64,000 nt of DNA, from assembly GCF_905475395.1 (NCBI RefSeq), contig NC_058342.1, positions 32,632,140 through 32,696,139 of the forward strand, in the 5' to 3' direction. This document shows positions 11,601 to 23,204 of this stretch, one piece after another (positions within the stretch are counted from its first letter, which is position 1; each line of letters begins with the position of its first letter). Below the pieces are notes generated by a model. That model did no database searches and was not told the origin of the DNA. It was given only the letters and a program-made list of their open reading frames with translations. This DNA comes from Chrysoperla carnea (lineage: Eukaryota > Arthropoda > Insecta > Neuroptera > Chrysopidae). The position numbers were made by a program, and so were the translations under genes.

Positions 11601-12690
11601 TCTTAATTACTTTATTTAATACTAGCTGTGAACTACTCGCTTTGCTGGGCAACATTCCCACTTTCACCCCTCCCCCCATATTCCATATCCTTTTCTAGGT
11701 TACTATCTATCACCTAACTAAATTTATCAAAATCCGTTCAGCCGTTTAGGCGTGAGAGTAACAGACAGACAGACAGAGTTCCTTTCGCATTTATAATATT
11801 AGTATGGATTAAATATGCTTGAAAAATGAATATTGCATAATTTGAGGATATGATATCCATTATTAAAGCACCTTAAATTCTCTGATCTACAGGTTGGTCA
11901 TACCTCTAAGCATGGAGGTTAGAGAGACTAAGAGTCGAGCGCAGGCCTGCGTGTTTTTAGCCCTTAAGTCCACCCTGTGAGCAACGAATTTATAATATGA
12001 GAAAATACGGTTTTCTCGTTAATTAAAGAAAAACTGTTAATTTTTCACCAGCTCCGAAAAAATAAACAACTTTTGTTGAAAACATTTATTCATAAATAAG
12101 GTCAAAATTTTTGGAGTTTTCTTATTTTTCGACATAATCCGGTCGTTGGCCAGGGTCGAAAACTTAAGAATTTAGATAAACCCGCGAAATTTAATATCGC
12201 CTTTTCATTGCAAACAACATAAAAAATTCAATTTTATTCACGAAAAATAACTTTTATTGATAATTAAATTTTACAATTTTGGTTAAAGAAAACCGGTTAA
12301 TTTTTCACCATCTTCACCATCGGATTCGTAATCTACGTAAAAAAAAGCTATAATTTGATTTCTGGTTATAATTTGATGTTTTAGGAGCATTTATTGTTTT
12401 AGGAAAAGTTGGTACTCGCTAGAGTGCAAAAATATCCAATATAAAAAGGGTTTAAAAAAAGGATACAGTTAATGCAAAAATAAAAATCCATGAACCGATA
12501 AAACCACCCAAAATTGGGGAAGTTGCAATATACGGTTTATAAATTTGCATAGCCGAAAATAACAATACTGTTATAATTGTTGAAAGCAAACATGAAGCTC
12601 CACTTTGAAAGATTGCTAAAATAAAAAACAAATATTTTTGATATAAAAAAAAGACAAAAAAATTAAAGAAAAACAAATTTTGTTACCCAT
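8605..12690 (-). CDS. KRTCAP2: Keratinocyte-associated protein 2, oligosaccharyltransferase subunit
   Basis: Four exons on the minus strand, 12687-12690 (ATGG), 12467-12615, 8831-8961 and 8605-8722, join in phase to 133 aa; the human protein has 136. KCP2 is a small multi-pass ER membrane subunit of the STT3A-type oligosaccharyltransferase, which glycosylates proteins during translocation. The match runs along the whole protein: LLFSAMQIYKPYI, GSWIFIFALTAFSNFESMVF, GKNSQAKMFPEI, then SAGLVHRVSVTSCF and a Lys-rich C-terminus (SKKKNK) that could act as an ER retrieval signal. Three to four hydrophobic segments are visible. Intron 2 (8962-12466) is 3.5 kb and holds the whole SARNP gene on the other strand plus a LINE fragment. 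The first exon carries only one full codon. Confidence 0.93.
9791..10546 (+). CDS. SARNP: SAP domain-containing ribonucleoprotein (CIP29/Tho1 type)
   Basis: A single uninterrupted frame of 251 aa; the human protein has 210. SARNP works with the TREX complex (THO, UAP56, ALYREF) in packaging and export of mRNA from the nucleus. An N-terminal SAP motif spans about residues 10-45 (MKVIDLKKELKMRELDTVGK, then RNELIERL). An acidic, Ser/Thr-rich middle follows. The C-terminus has the repeated family motif (A/K)(E/K)(R/K)FGT: RAKKFGT, RAERFGTSVSP and RKARFGEV. An AATAAA is at 10697-10702. The gene lies entirely within intron 2 of KRTCAP2, on the opposite strand, and has no introns in its coding part. 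That could mean it arose as a retrocopy, but the frame is intact and the protein looks functional. Confidence 0.93.
   Translation: MADSSLQDLNKMKVIDLKKELKMRELDTVGKRNELIERLNASLDSTGNEIDVSTESEDYMNDVLNVSEELDFEFEEDENVFENEDNTSIARTDDPKIPRANERKLSESSDDSNVTNGTPRKIIFNKILSVNSENKPESTTEETSTKQEKEAVTVVGTTEHKRVIKLSNISAKERLEMRAKKFGTTLIADQKKEARFVRFGDQVDTNIETLRKRAERFGTSVSPILSALDRLEKRKARFGEVDGPAKKDPFV
10697..10702 (+). terminator. Polyadenylation signal of SARNP
   Basis: A canonical AATAAA about 150 bp after the SARNP stop codon. A LINE fragment begins about 40 bp further on, which bounds the transcript. Confidence 0.55.
10745..11334 (+). mobile_element. LINE 3' end (copy 2), in KRTCAP2 intron
   Basis: Broken frames retain the end of an RNase H domain (GVKRNAPADSLAREGSS), then LRAQLRRVVGLLTEHC, LHNMGIFNDPH and LHVICTYRNRQGVKFR. 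The 3' UTR matches copy 1 and ends in a TTATTATT-type tail. It is longer upstream than copy 1. Several frame changes and stops are present, so it is dead. It follows SARNP and is antisense to KRTCAP2. Confidence 0.8.
11622..11815 (+). repeat. Dispersed retroposon 3' end, ACAGACAGACA type
   Basis: It begins ACTAGCTGTGAACTACTCGC and has ATCCGTTCAGCCGTTTAGGC. A CAGACAGACAGACA run follows, ending TTCGCATTTATAATATTAGT. Same motif order as at 3400-3682, 31445-31540 and 47010-47225 (reversed). It lies in KRTCAP2 intron 2. Confidence 0.6.
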
Positions 12691-13136
12691 TTTTTAATGA
12701 TAAAAACAATAAAACACCGGTTGTGAAGTTTTTAAGGTTAACACACACAATTTTGTAGCCTTTTGTTTAAGACGTCGTATTTTTTTTGCTGGGAAATTCA
12801 ATGGAAAACTCTTATATGAAATGAAATGAAAAACTTTAATTAAAAATCCATTTAAATTATGAACGAGTGAATAAATTTTCTAATTTCTGAATTGTGAATG
12901 GTAGTTAGTGTTTTCAAAGAGTTGACGTGGTTCTCGTCTACACAAGCTGTGTGCGCAAGCCGGCTAAGTGCGAACACATAACCCATAAAACAATACAAGG
13001 TCTGTAATCTGTGTATTTTCCAAAATAGCCATAAAATTTTCGAATTTTTCGCTCTTACGTGGGCAAATTTATGAAAGAATTTCCCATATTTTTCACCTAG
13101 ATTTGTGTATTTTCAATAAAGTTATTTTTTTTTAGG
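12691..13136. promoter_or_regulatory. Compact divergent region, KRTCAP2 / CRELD
   Basis: Only 446 bp separate the two start codons, so the genes probably share a bidirectional promoter. Both encode ER proteins, which would fit joint control, though I see no clear ER-stress element. A TTTTTTTTTAG acceptor ends at 13135, one base before the CRELD ATG, implying a spliced 5' UTR exon upstream. Confidence 0.5.
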
Positions 13137-16130
13137 ATGCGAAAACCGTATCTTATTTGTTTTACATTTGGTTTATTTTTATTTGGAGTGGCTGGAAATG
13201 ATCCTAAAACTAAGGAAGCTTTACGGACACATAAATATCCACCATGTAAATTATGTCGTGTCGTTGTCGAATCATTCCAAAAGGTAATTTTCCCTTTTAC
13301 ATTGTTTCAAATCGATTGTACATTAAAAACAGTGAGCGACAAATATGTGGTACGTTTTAATCAAAATAGCTTATTTTCTAAAAAATTGAATTTGATCACG
13401 AAAATACCAAACAAAATTTTCCTTACACGTAACGTTTCTTTTTATTTACGATTGAAAACTAAGTTCATTTTCTCTCACTTTCAAAGTGAAGGTTTTTGAT
13501 CTCCTTAAATCGTTCCACGAGTTGATTTTTGGGTTTAAAATTTGGATTCTGAATAAAAGGGTAACTAAACTATTTCGAATTTTCACATCATAACCTAGAA
13601 ACGTGACTTGATAGAAAATTTTGTTGCGATTTTCGCGTTCAAAGAATTGAATTTAATAGAAAATAGTTAATATTATTCTGGGTACCAAAATCCCCGAATT
13701 TAATGTGATAAAATGTAGCTTTACTTAATAAATCTTAGTGTATTTAGTGTATTTAAACCATTAAATATGTTACTTGTTATATTTCTGGTTTTGTTTGGTC
13801 TTAATTTAGGGAATGGAACGAACAGCTAGAGGAAAATTTGAAGGAGGTGATACTGATTGGGAAGAAAAGAAGTTAGGATCATATATGGATAGTGAAGTAA
13901 TTGATTTTTGGACAAATTCAAAATCTTGGATGAATCCAATTCAAATATGATGTTTTCAAATGTTTTTCTAGGTTCGTTTAGTGGAAATTCAAGAAGGATT
14001 ATGTCGAGATTTGGATCGGGGTGAGGATCAGTGTCACGATTTTGCTGGACAATATGAAAGTGTTATGGAATCTTGGTGGTTTAACAAAGAATATCGTGAG
14101 AAAGGTATGATCCAAATCCCCACCTTTTATAGTTTTGGAGAAAAGAAACAGCAAATTTTTATCTTAATTTACGCCCTCTCGGATAAACAATGTTGAATGA
14201 CAAAATGTTTCAAACAAAAGTTGTTTACTTTTTTATAAGGACCATTTCTTACATTTGAACTTTTGTTCTATCTCTAACGGTTCACAAAACGGGTCCTACT
14301 TACCCAATTGGCCTATATTGCTCATTTACGAACTTTACACGCCTGAGCACACTGTAAAAATTTCAACTTGATATCTTTTTTCGTTTTTGAGTTATCGTAA
14401 TGACAGACAAACAGACAGACAAACAGGCAGGCAACCAGAAATGAACTAATTAGGTGATTTTATGAACACCTATACCAAAATTTTGTTCATAGCATCAATA
14501 TTTTTATGTGTTACAAACTTGGGACTAAACTAAACTTGACTATTATACCTTGATATATTTCATATACATGGTATAATAATTTATCTTAGTTTTTGGTATT
14601 TTTAAGGTAGGGTATTGCCCCACAATGCCACCCCCTAGCTACGGCTCTGGTAAAAACCCTTTTATCTTTTTTTACGCATTGAGCCGACCCCTCTATAAGT
14701 TGCCGGTGGGACTTACCGCCAGTCCGCTCTAGACCGCTTAAATCTGCCACAGCTTTATCTATATTGTGTTCATAATTGATTGATCATTTTTTTTTAGGTT
14801 TAGACACATATATGTGTATAGAAGAAGTGAAAGTTTGTTGCCCAAATGGACATTATGGACCAGAATGTTTACCATGCAACGGTTATCCAGATAACATTTG
14901 CACAAACAATGGTAAATGTAAGGGAAATGGTACACGTAAGGGTAATGGTTTGTGCGCATGCGATGCAGGCTACACTGGTGAAATATGCAACGAATGCAAC
15001 AAGGGATACTTCCAAGTTTACAAAGATGACCATAAAGTTATTTGTGATAAATGCCATGAATCGTGTAAATTAACGTGCAAAGAAGGTGGACCTCGAGGCT
15101 GTGACGAATGCTCAACTGGTTGGTATCATTCTGATAAAGGTTGTATCGATATTAATGAATGTGTGAAACAGCCTGATATTTGTGAACGGAACCAATTTTG
15201 TGTGAATTCACCAGGATCTTATAAGTGTCTCAGTAAGTATAACTTATTATTCATAATATGAACTGCTTCTAGTGCTTTGCGCCATATATGGCGTATCTTT
15301 TGTGAATCGTCATAGATGGCGCTGCAACCGGAGGAAGTAAAGAAATACTCAAAAAATGTTCTTCTCCGGTTACAGCGCCATCTATAGCGAATCGCAAAAA
15401 AATGTTTGGGATAAAATCTTCATATTTTTTCATAAATATCCTGAATCTGCAATAGGGGTTTCCATTTAAGTTTTTAAAGTAACACCCCCTACCCCTAACA
15501 GGTTACCTTGTTACAACTCTTCGAAATAATAGGGTGGTACGAGTGGTTTGGGACACCCGGTATATATCCGAATCGATATATCTGGGGATGGCAACGATAG
15601 ATCAATATTTTAAAAAATTTTTCCAGTATTAAATTAGAATAAAGTAATCTCCTTACGTCTTCGAAGTTTCTAATCGAATTTTCTCCTTTTTAGATTGTGA
15701 CCCATCTTGTGAAACATGTTCGGGTGATGGTCCCGATATGTGTGATAAATGTGCATCTGGATATCGTATGGAAAATAATTTTTGTATTGGTAAGCTGTAA
15801 AATAACTTTGTAGTCATTGAGAAATTCCTCCTTAGAAGTTTACTTTCAGTTTAGACGTTAATTATAATTTTCTTTTGATTTTCAGAGAAATCAAAAGTTG
15901 ATCGAGCTCAATATGTGAATTTAACGCGATATTTAACATATTTGGGATTATGTTTAGCGACATGCATTATTTTCCAACGAAGTATGTTGTTCGCTAGCAT
16001 AATTGGCTTAGCTGTGGGTCTTTATATTTCAGTTGCTGAATACATGCTAGCAAACGAAAATCATACAGGAATCAATCCAGCAATTCCAATTAATGATACA
16101 TTCGCAGCATTAGATGATTTATATAAATAA
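13137..16130 (+). CDS. CRELD: Cysteine-rich with EGF-like domains protein (CRELD)
   Basis: Six coding exons, 13137-13283, 13810-13896, 13972-14104, 14798-15232, 15694-15789 and 15886-16130, join in phase to 380 aa. A signal peptide opens the protein (about residues 1-20). Next comes the CxxC-bearing N-terminal domain (PPCKLCRVVVESF) thought to act in disulfide chemistry in the ER. The family WE-type segment (MESWWFNKEYREK) precedes Cys-rich EGF and furin-like repeats. A calcium-binding EGF domain starts DINECVKQPDIC and carries CVNSPGSYKC. Two hydrophobic segments near the C-terminus (YLTYLGLCLATCIIF; SIIGLAVGLYISV) make it the membrane-anchored, CRELD1-like form. CRELD proteins assist folding and maturation of membrane receptors. 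An AATAAA lies at 16241-16246. Confidence 0.93.
14200..14582 (+). repeat. Dispersed repeat family B, in CRELD intron 3
   Basis: The repeat includes CAAACAAAAGTTGTTTAC, then TTGAACTTTTGTTCTATCTC and TTTCGTTTTTGAGTTATCGT. A CAGACA run, ACCAAAATTTTGTTCATAGC and a terminal TATACCTTGATATATTTCAT follow. Other copies are at 25580-25935 (plus), 49868-50165 (minus), a piece at 52150-52215 and another at 56570-56650. No open frame; class unknown. Confidence 0.65.
15290..15400. repeat. Hairpin-forming inverted repeat in CRELD intron 4
   Basis: An arm at about 15311-15338 (ATAGATGGCGCTGCAACCGG then AGGAAGT) pairs with one at about 15361-15390 (TTCTCCGGTTACAGCGCCATC), separated by about 25 bp. A further GCGCCATATATGGCG palindrome lies just before it. 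The motif TAGATGGCGCTG is common in insect short inverted-repeat elements. Confidence 0.7.
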
Positions 16131-16852
16131 TTTTGGTATTGATTTTTAAACCTTCGTCCATCACATAATAAGCGCGGCGCCGTATTTAAAAGTTTTATTT
16201 TTTTTAAATTATGAAATAACTGTGAACGTTAGAAGCTCACAATAAATGTTCTTGTATTCAATAAAACAAATTTTATTCCACTTATTATATCTTAAAATTA
16301 AATACAGTGAAATCTGGTTAAGTGAAACATCAAGGGGCCTACAAATTTGTCGCATTTATAGAGGTATTTCCACGAGGCGAAATTTTGTGCCTTTTTGTCC
16401 TGGGACTAAATTAAATACGACGCTCTGATCTATTACGCGACCGAAGTCTGGTAATTGATTTCGAGAGCAGCGTTGTCAGATCGAATCAACGTTGTCAAGT
16501 TAACTGTAGATCCATCTATGTTTTAATATTTGAACCATATCGAATTATAATTTATAAATAAACTATTCGATTTCTACTTTGAGGTTACGTTAAGGTAATT
16601 AATATTTTTATTAATGACTTTGGGGAAATTTCATGTGATGGACAAAGGTTTAAATAAATGACCCCATTTAGATTTAATTTCTACCTCATTTCAATTCATT
16701 ACCAAATTTTTATACACAAGCTCCAAATTTTGGATGATACCAAAGGTAATCTAAATGGTAAGAATGTAAGCGAAAACATTTCGTTTTAGATATAATTAGA
16801 GAAATTTGTATGAAAGTTGTACAAAAATTTGCCATTTTTTGTTTGTTTTGTT
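16131..16852. other. CRELD 3' region and decayed repeat
   Basis: Beyond the CRELD poly(A) signal this stretch is noncoding. At 16304 it has CAGTGAAATCTGGTTAAGTG and then ATTTATAGAGGTATTTCC, which resembles the left part of the TA-flanked element at 49480-49863. No gene is visible. Confidence 0.45.
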
Positions 16853-17090
16853 TATGGAGGATAGTGGTAAGAGATTTTAATGTATCAAAAAGTGTCCATT
16901 GGCGCTGCTGTAGCAAAAGTTTTAAAAGAATTGCTCAAATTAATAAGAGTAGGATAGAGATCTAAACAAGTCATTTGCTACTCAAGCGCCATTCTGGTAA
17001 ATTTTAGAACTAGTATTTAATGTTTTCAATTGGACACTTTTGTACTTTAACCCCTATTTAAGATGATCCTCCTTACCTCTACCCTCTATA
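16853..17090 (-). mobile_element. Short inverted-repeat element (copy 2 of the GGAGGGTAGAG family)
   Basis: It starts TATGGAGGATAGTGG and ends CCTCCTTACCTCTACCCTCTATA. The interior shares AGTGTCCAT, GGCGCTGCTGTAGCAAAAG and GTACTTTAACCCC with the copy at 50247-50505, in the opposite orientation. Flanking octamers GTTTTGTT and GTTGTTTT are similar but not identical. 238 bp, no coding capacity. Confidence 0.75.
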
Positions 17091-18898
17091 GTTGTTTTTT
17101 TAAACTTAAAAGTACAGGGTGGGTCTAAATTGATTAATATTACGTAATATTAATCAAAATTGATTTTTTACTCTTCAAAAAGTTTTATCTGAATTTAAAT
17201 TCAAGTTCTTAATTTGTTTCATCTGAAAATTCGGGTCTTTTAGAAGCTACACGAAATGATGACAAAAAATGTGTCCCACTTGATGTATAATTTAAAATAG
17301 AGCTCTTTAAAGTGGTTTTTTGACGACATTCCAAAACTACTTACCTCTTCGTGAAATAAAACCGATTTTTGTGTGAATTGAATCCGAATTACTGGAGTTA
17401 TAAATGCAGATGTAACTTTTTGGATACGTGATTCGTATTAAGGAGTAGTATAATTTTTTTCTTGGGGAAAACAAAGCAATTCTTTTGTATTATAGCTCTT
17501 TTCAATTAGTATAATTTTTATTTATTTGTAATTTTTCTTCGTTAATAAAAATATCAAAATAAAAAGTGAAAAAAAATTGAGATTGTTTGTTTTAATAATT
17601 TTCAACCTTATCTTGCAACAGAACTGCCTTGACTGCATTCTCAGTAGCGGGATAAGAGCTAAATTTCATGTGGGCAAAGTATATTGTGTGGGGCCCTCTA
17701 TTGGCGCACCAATACAATTTGCATACAAAAATGTTTCAGTTAAACAAAGGAAAGTAATGGGCGAGCGATCAATTAAACATATTTCTCGTCTGATATGGAA
17801 CATCCCCAACTCTGACAGGCAGGAATTTCACGTGACAATAACGCAAAGCCAGCAAATTTTGCTAGACTAAATTAAAAAAATTTAGAGTACGCGGGTTTGT
17901 TCCTCGAAGTGTACAGAAGAGACCCAGGTGATTGGACAGACGGACTTCACCTTTAAGAAAGGTCTGGAGTCTCTTGACCTTGAATAAATCGATGAAATTC
18001 GATTTTTCTGCTTTTCAAGTTAATGTGAATTGTTTTGTTCTGTCTGTCAAGTTGTTCGAAATTTTTTTCTTCTAGTTTTCTTGGTCGGTACTCTTTCCAC
18101 CGAGTGTATAGAAGAAGCCTGCGTAATTGCACAAAAGGGCTCGACCTTTAAAAAAGATTTGGAGTCTCTTGACCTTGAATAAACCAATGAAATTTGACTT
18201 TTCCTCCTTTCTAGTTAAGGGAAATTTTTTTCTTCTGGTTTTCTTTATGTACTTGTTTCTCGAAGTGCACAGAATATGCCCAAGTTATTTGACAGACAGA
18301 CGAGACTTTCATTTTTTTTACTACTTTGGCTGGTAGTTTCAAGGGCATATTCTGTCCAGCTTATCCTCCCTTCAAAGGATCAGATTGTGGCGCCCGATCC
18401 CATGTTTGCCTTGTGTGACACCTGTGTTAAAGTGTAATATGGTTGAAGCTGCAGAAAATGGGACAAAAAATTAAAAAAAGGCAGTTTGCTTACGAAATAA
18501 CAAATTTATTTGCTAACAACAAATATAAACACAAGATAATGTTTTAAACAATGAAAATTTTATCACAGTACAAAAATATATTTAATTATTGTGTTCATTG
18601 TTGTGACTGTAACTGTACACACTACTACATGATGTTGGAGACTTTTTACATTGTACCGTCTCTGTACACACTGTACAGTAAACGTTACTAGCGCACTGTT
18701 TTATTTAATTATTGGATTGAACTCAGGATTCAGCAGGACAAGGATCAGGAACACGCACTTTTAATACCATTTTATTAGTAATCATTATCAGAGCTTACAT
18801 CACAAAATAATATTTAAAGGTTTTATGTCTGTCTGTCTGTCTGTCTCTAAACTTGTACTAAAAATTTGGTTACTAATTTAAATAAAACGACTAATTTA
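17091..18898. other. Intergenic, CRELD to PAM16, with local tandem duplication
   Basis: A segment around 17900-18010 (TTCCTCGAAGTGTACAGAAG ... GGAGTCTCTTGACCTTGAAT) is repeated, diverged, at about 18090-18205 and partly again from 18250. Near 18280-18360 the sequences AGAATATGCCC and GGGCATATTCT form a looped palindrome around CTTTGGCTGGTA. A similar arrangement is at 37305-37380. A (GTCT)n run is at 18827-18846. An unassigned frame at 17577-17870 resembles no family I know. No gene is called. Confidence 0.5.
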
Positions 18899-19279
18899 TT
18901 ATTTCTGGTTCAAATCTGGACCTTTTGTTTTGCTACCATCATTCGATTGACTAGATACTAATTCCATATTTATTCGTTCTCTAGCTCGAAACACTTTCGA
19001 TTGTAAATAGAAGGAGCCTACTTTTTCATTCGCTTCAAATAGTTTCTTGTATCGTTCTTCAATTAATTTCGGATCGTCGATAGTCTCAACATTTAAGATT
19101 TGTTTGGCTTCGTCTAAAGTGATTCCGGCTCGTTCGCTACGTGGATCCCGTCTTGATGTTCGTCCACGCATTTTGGCTGCTTCTTGTGATGCTTCATATT
19201 CCTGTTTAAGTGCCCGTGCAAACGCTCGCCCCAATACTTGTGATCCAGATAATATTATTTGTGCAATTATTTTAGCCAT
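18899..19279 (-). CDS. PAM16: PAM16 / Magmas, mitochondrial import motor regulator
   Basis: A single coding exon of 126 aa on the minus strand. PAM16 (Tim16, black pearl in flies) pairs with the J-protein PAM14 at the TIM23 channel on the matrix side and restrains stimulation of mitochondrial Hsp70. The N-terminus MAKIIAQIILSGSQVLGRAF and the following AxxQEYxAS-type segment are family hallmarks. The J-like fold occupies about residues 52-105 (ITLDEAKQILNV, then DDPKLIEERYKKLFEANEK and GSFYLQSKVFRARERI). The usual J-domain HPD is DDP here, as expected for this degenerate J family. A donor at 19339 and acceptor at 19281, one base before the ATG, suggest a 59-bp intron in the 5' UTR. Confidence 0.95.
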   Translation of the reverse strand: MAKIIAQIILSGSQVLGRAFARALKQEYEASQEAAKMRGRTSRRDPRSERAGITLDEAKQILNVETIDDPKLIEERYKKLFEANEKVGSFYLQSKVFRARERINMELVSSQSNDGSKTKGPDLNQK

Positions 19280-19339
19280 ACTAAAATTTTTAATTCATTA
19301 AACCAGCAGCCACTAATTAATTTAAAAATTAAAACTAAC

Positions 19340-20340
19340 CTCCAATCTTGTGAGGATCAGCACTTTAGCAAGTTCTAAGTTCTACTTGACTAGTGTGAAT
19401 CTAGTTTTAAATTTAATACGCATGTACATAAAATGTCATTGGATTATCTATAAATGTGGGATTTTTGAAATTTTTTTGTTTTAATTTGTAAGCAATTTCA
19501 ATAACATTTACTGTTTGAATTCAATTAAATTGAATTATATTTTTTTATCAAATTTTGTATGAATATTTTAAAATGATTAAATATTTTGCATACCTTGCAC
19601 GCACTCATTATACATGTGCGTCAACACACATTTTTTTTAAGGAGTTTGTATTCGTTATGTAAAATAAGAGACAAAAATTTATGTGTTATTTTTTTTAAAC
19701 ACTCAAATTTGAACCTTCGATGTTACATTTTGTGTCTTGATGAGTGGGTTTTTTATTTTTACTCAAAGTTGTGGGATTTGCAAAGTGAAAGGGTATCAAG
19801 TTAGCTCTTTTTTGGAAAATAATTATAACTGAAGAACGGCTGGGTCAGTTTAAATGATCTCTGATTTGGTAGATTCGTTAACGGGTCCAAATAGCAGAAT
19901 AACTATTAAAAATTTATCCCCTTTAACTAAGCATGAGGAGGGGGATAAAAGTTTGTATGAAAATCCGTCATTTTTGAATCCATTGCTTAACCAATTTCAA
20001 AAATTCTTTCGCCTGTAGAATGCTACATTGTATACCATACCATAGGCTATATTTCATTTCTTAAAAATTAGGAATCCATGAAATTGTGAAACAAAGAAGA
20101 ACAAATTGAAGGCAGGGAAAGTGAAGGCTATAGTGTGGTAGTAAGTTGAACACGACATTCATTGATTGTTAGGCAGAACGAAGTTCACTGGGTCAGCTAG
20201 TTTCAAATAAAAGCTGCTCAGAGCTGTCCAATTTATCTGAATATGAAACAAATAATAAAAAAACCTATTAGAGTTAGAAGAAACTGTATGATTTCTGGAG
20301 CCTCCCGATCAAACCTGTGAATCAGAAAAATCTTAAAAGC
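19340..20340. other. Noncoding between PAM16 and CHIC2-like
   Basis: AT-rich, with no open frame that resembles a protein family. The promoter of PAM16 should lie at its left end, given the apparent 5' UTR exon ending near 19340. Confidence 0.4.
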
Positions 20341-20815
20341 TTAAGATAGTACGAGAGCCAATGTAATTTTTTATTTAGGGTTGAAATTTTTTTGTACCTT
20401 ATATTTTCAACTTTGATGATTAATTTTGTAATAACTTCATGAATCTAGACGAAAAATAAGAATAAAATTTTTCAATATCTGCCTTGGGTCTCGAAATATC
20501 GAAAGCTAAATAATTAGACAAAATTTTCAATTTTGGATATTTTGAAAATTACTCCAGATATCGAAAACTTGTATTCTTACTTTTATATTGTGAAGTTAAA
20601 TAACATAATTCGCCATCAAAATTGAAAATACATTTTTTTAAATTTGTATCCCCACTACCGTGCTTATACATCCTTAATTAGTCGGACACAATGTTTTTTT
20701 TCAATAATTGTTTAAGGTTTTGACTTTAATTCAAATATATTTTTTTTTTACTTCCACTGACTAGTTTTGGAGAAATAAATTTCTAAAAATTGCTTTGGTA
20801 CTCGTACATCCTTAA
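20341..20815. mobile_element. TTAA-flanked inverted-repeat element
   Basis: The left end TTAAGATAGTACGAGAGCC and right end TTGGTACTCGTACATCCTTAA are inverted copies, each bordered by TTAA. Shorter relatives are at 31807-31923 and a solo right end at 41711-41732. Internal sequence (AGGGTTGAAAT, TTTTCAACTTTGATGATTA, CGAAATATCGAAAGC) is shared with 44195-44365. No open frame. TTAA at both ends could be target duplication, as in piggyBac-like elements, or part of the repeat itself. Confidence 0.6.
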
Positions 20816-21360
20816 AAGGTGCTAATATCCTCTCTTGCATCCATCTTTAGACCCCAATGAAGTGAGTATTATAAAAGTACTGGTGTTTGTAGATCCATCT
20901 ATCGGTAAAATGTAGGAAACAAGCAGTAAAATAGTCATAACATACATGAACACACTACACATACACAGCCTGTACTCACACAATACTGTAACTGTGGTAA
21001 TATTTATTAGTTTTTGACTTGAAAGTGTACAAAGTGTTGTTTATTTATCAAAACAAATAAATAAATAATGTACGTGAACGGTCTTGTTTTGTTTTTATTT
21101 ATTTGTGAATAATAATACAATTGTTATAAATCATTTATAATAAATAAAAATGTATTATTATAGAACTTATAATAAATAAATAAAGAAATAGTACATGCAT
21201 GCAATACACAGTTAACAATAAGTCAAAGTGATTGTGAGTGCAATTTGCAGTATCTTAAGTGTAAAACATTTCATTTTTTGTTAATTTTGTTTGAAACAAA
21301 TCAAACATCAAAATTTTCTACTTGTAATTCATCAATTTTGACTGAGACTGTAACTGTGCC

Positions 21361-23204
<1,844 letters not shown>

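Noticed and set aside
17577-17870. 97-codon frame with a hydrophobic start, possibly a secreted protein
   Set aside because: No family resemblance, no supporting splice structure, and it adjoins locally duplicated noncoding sequence.
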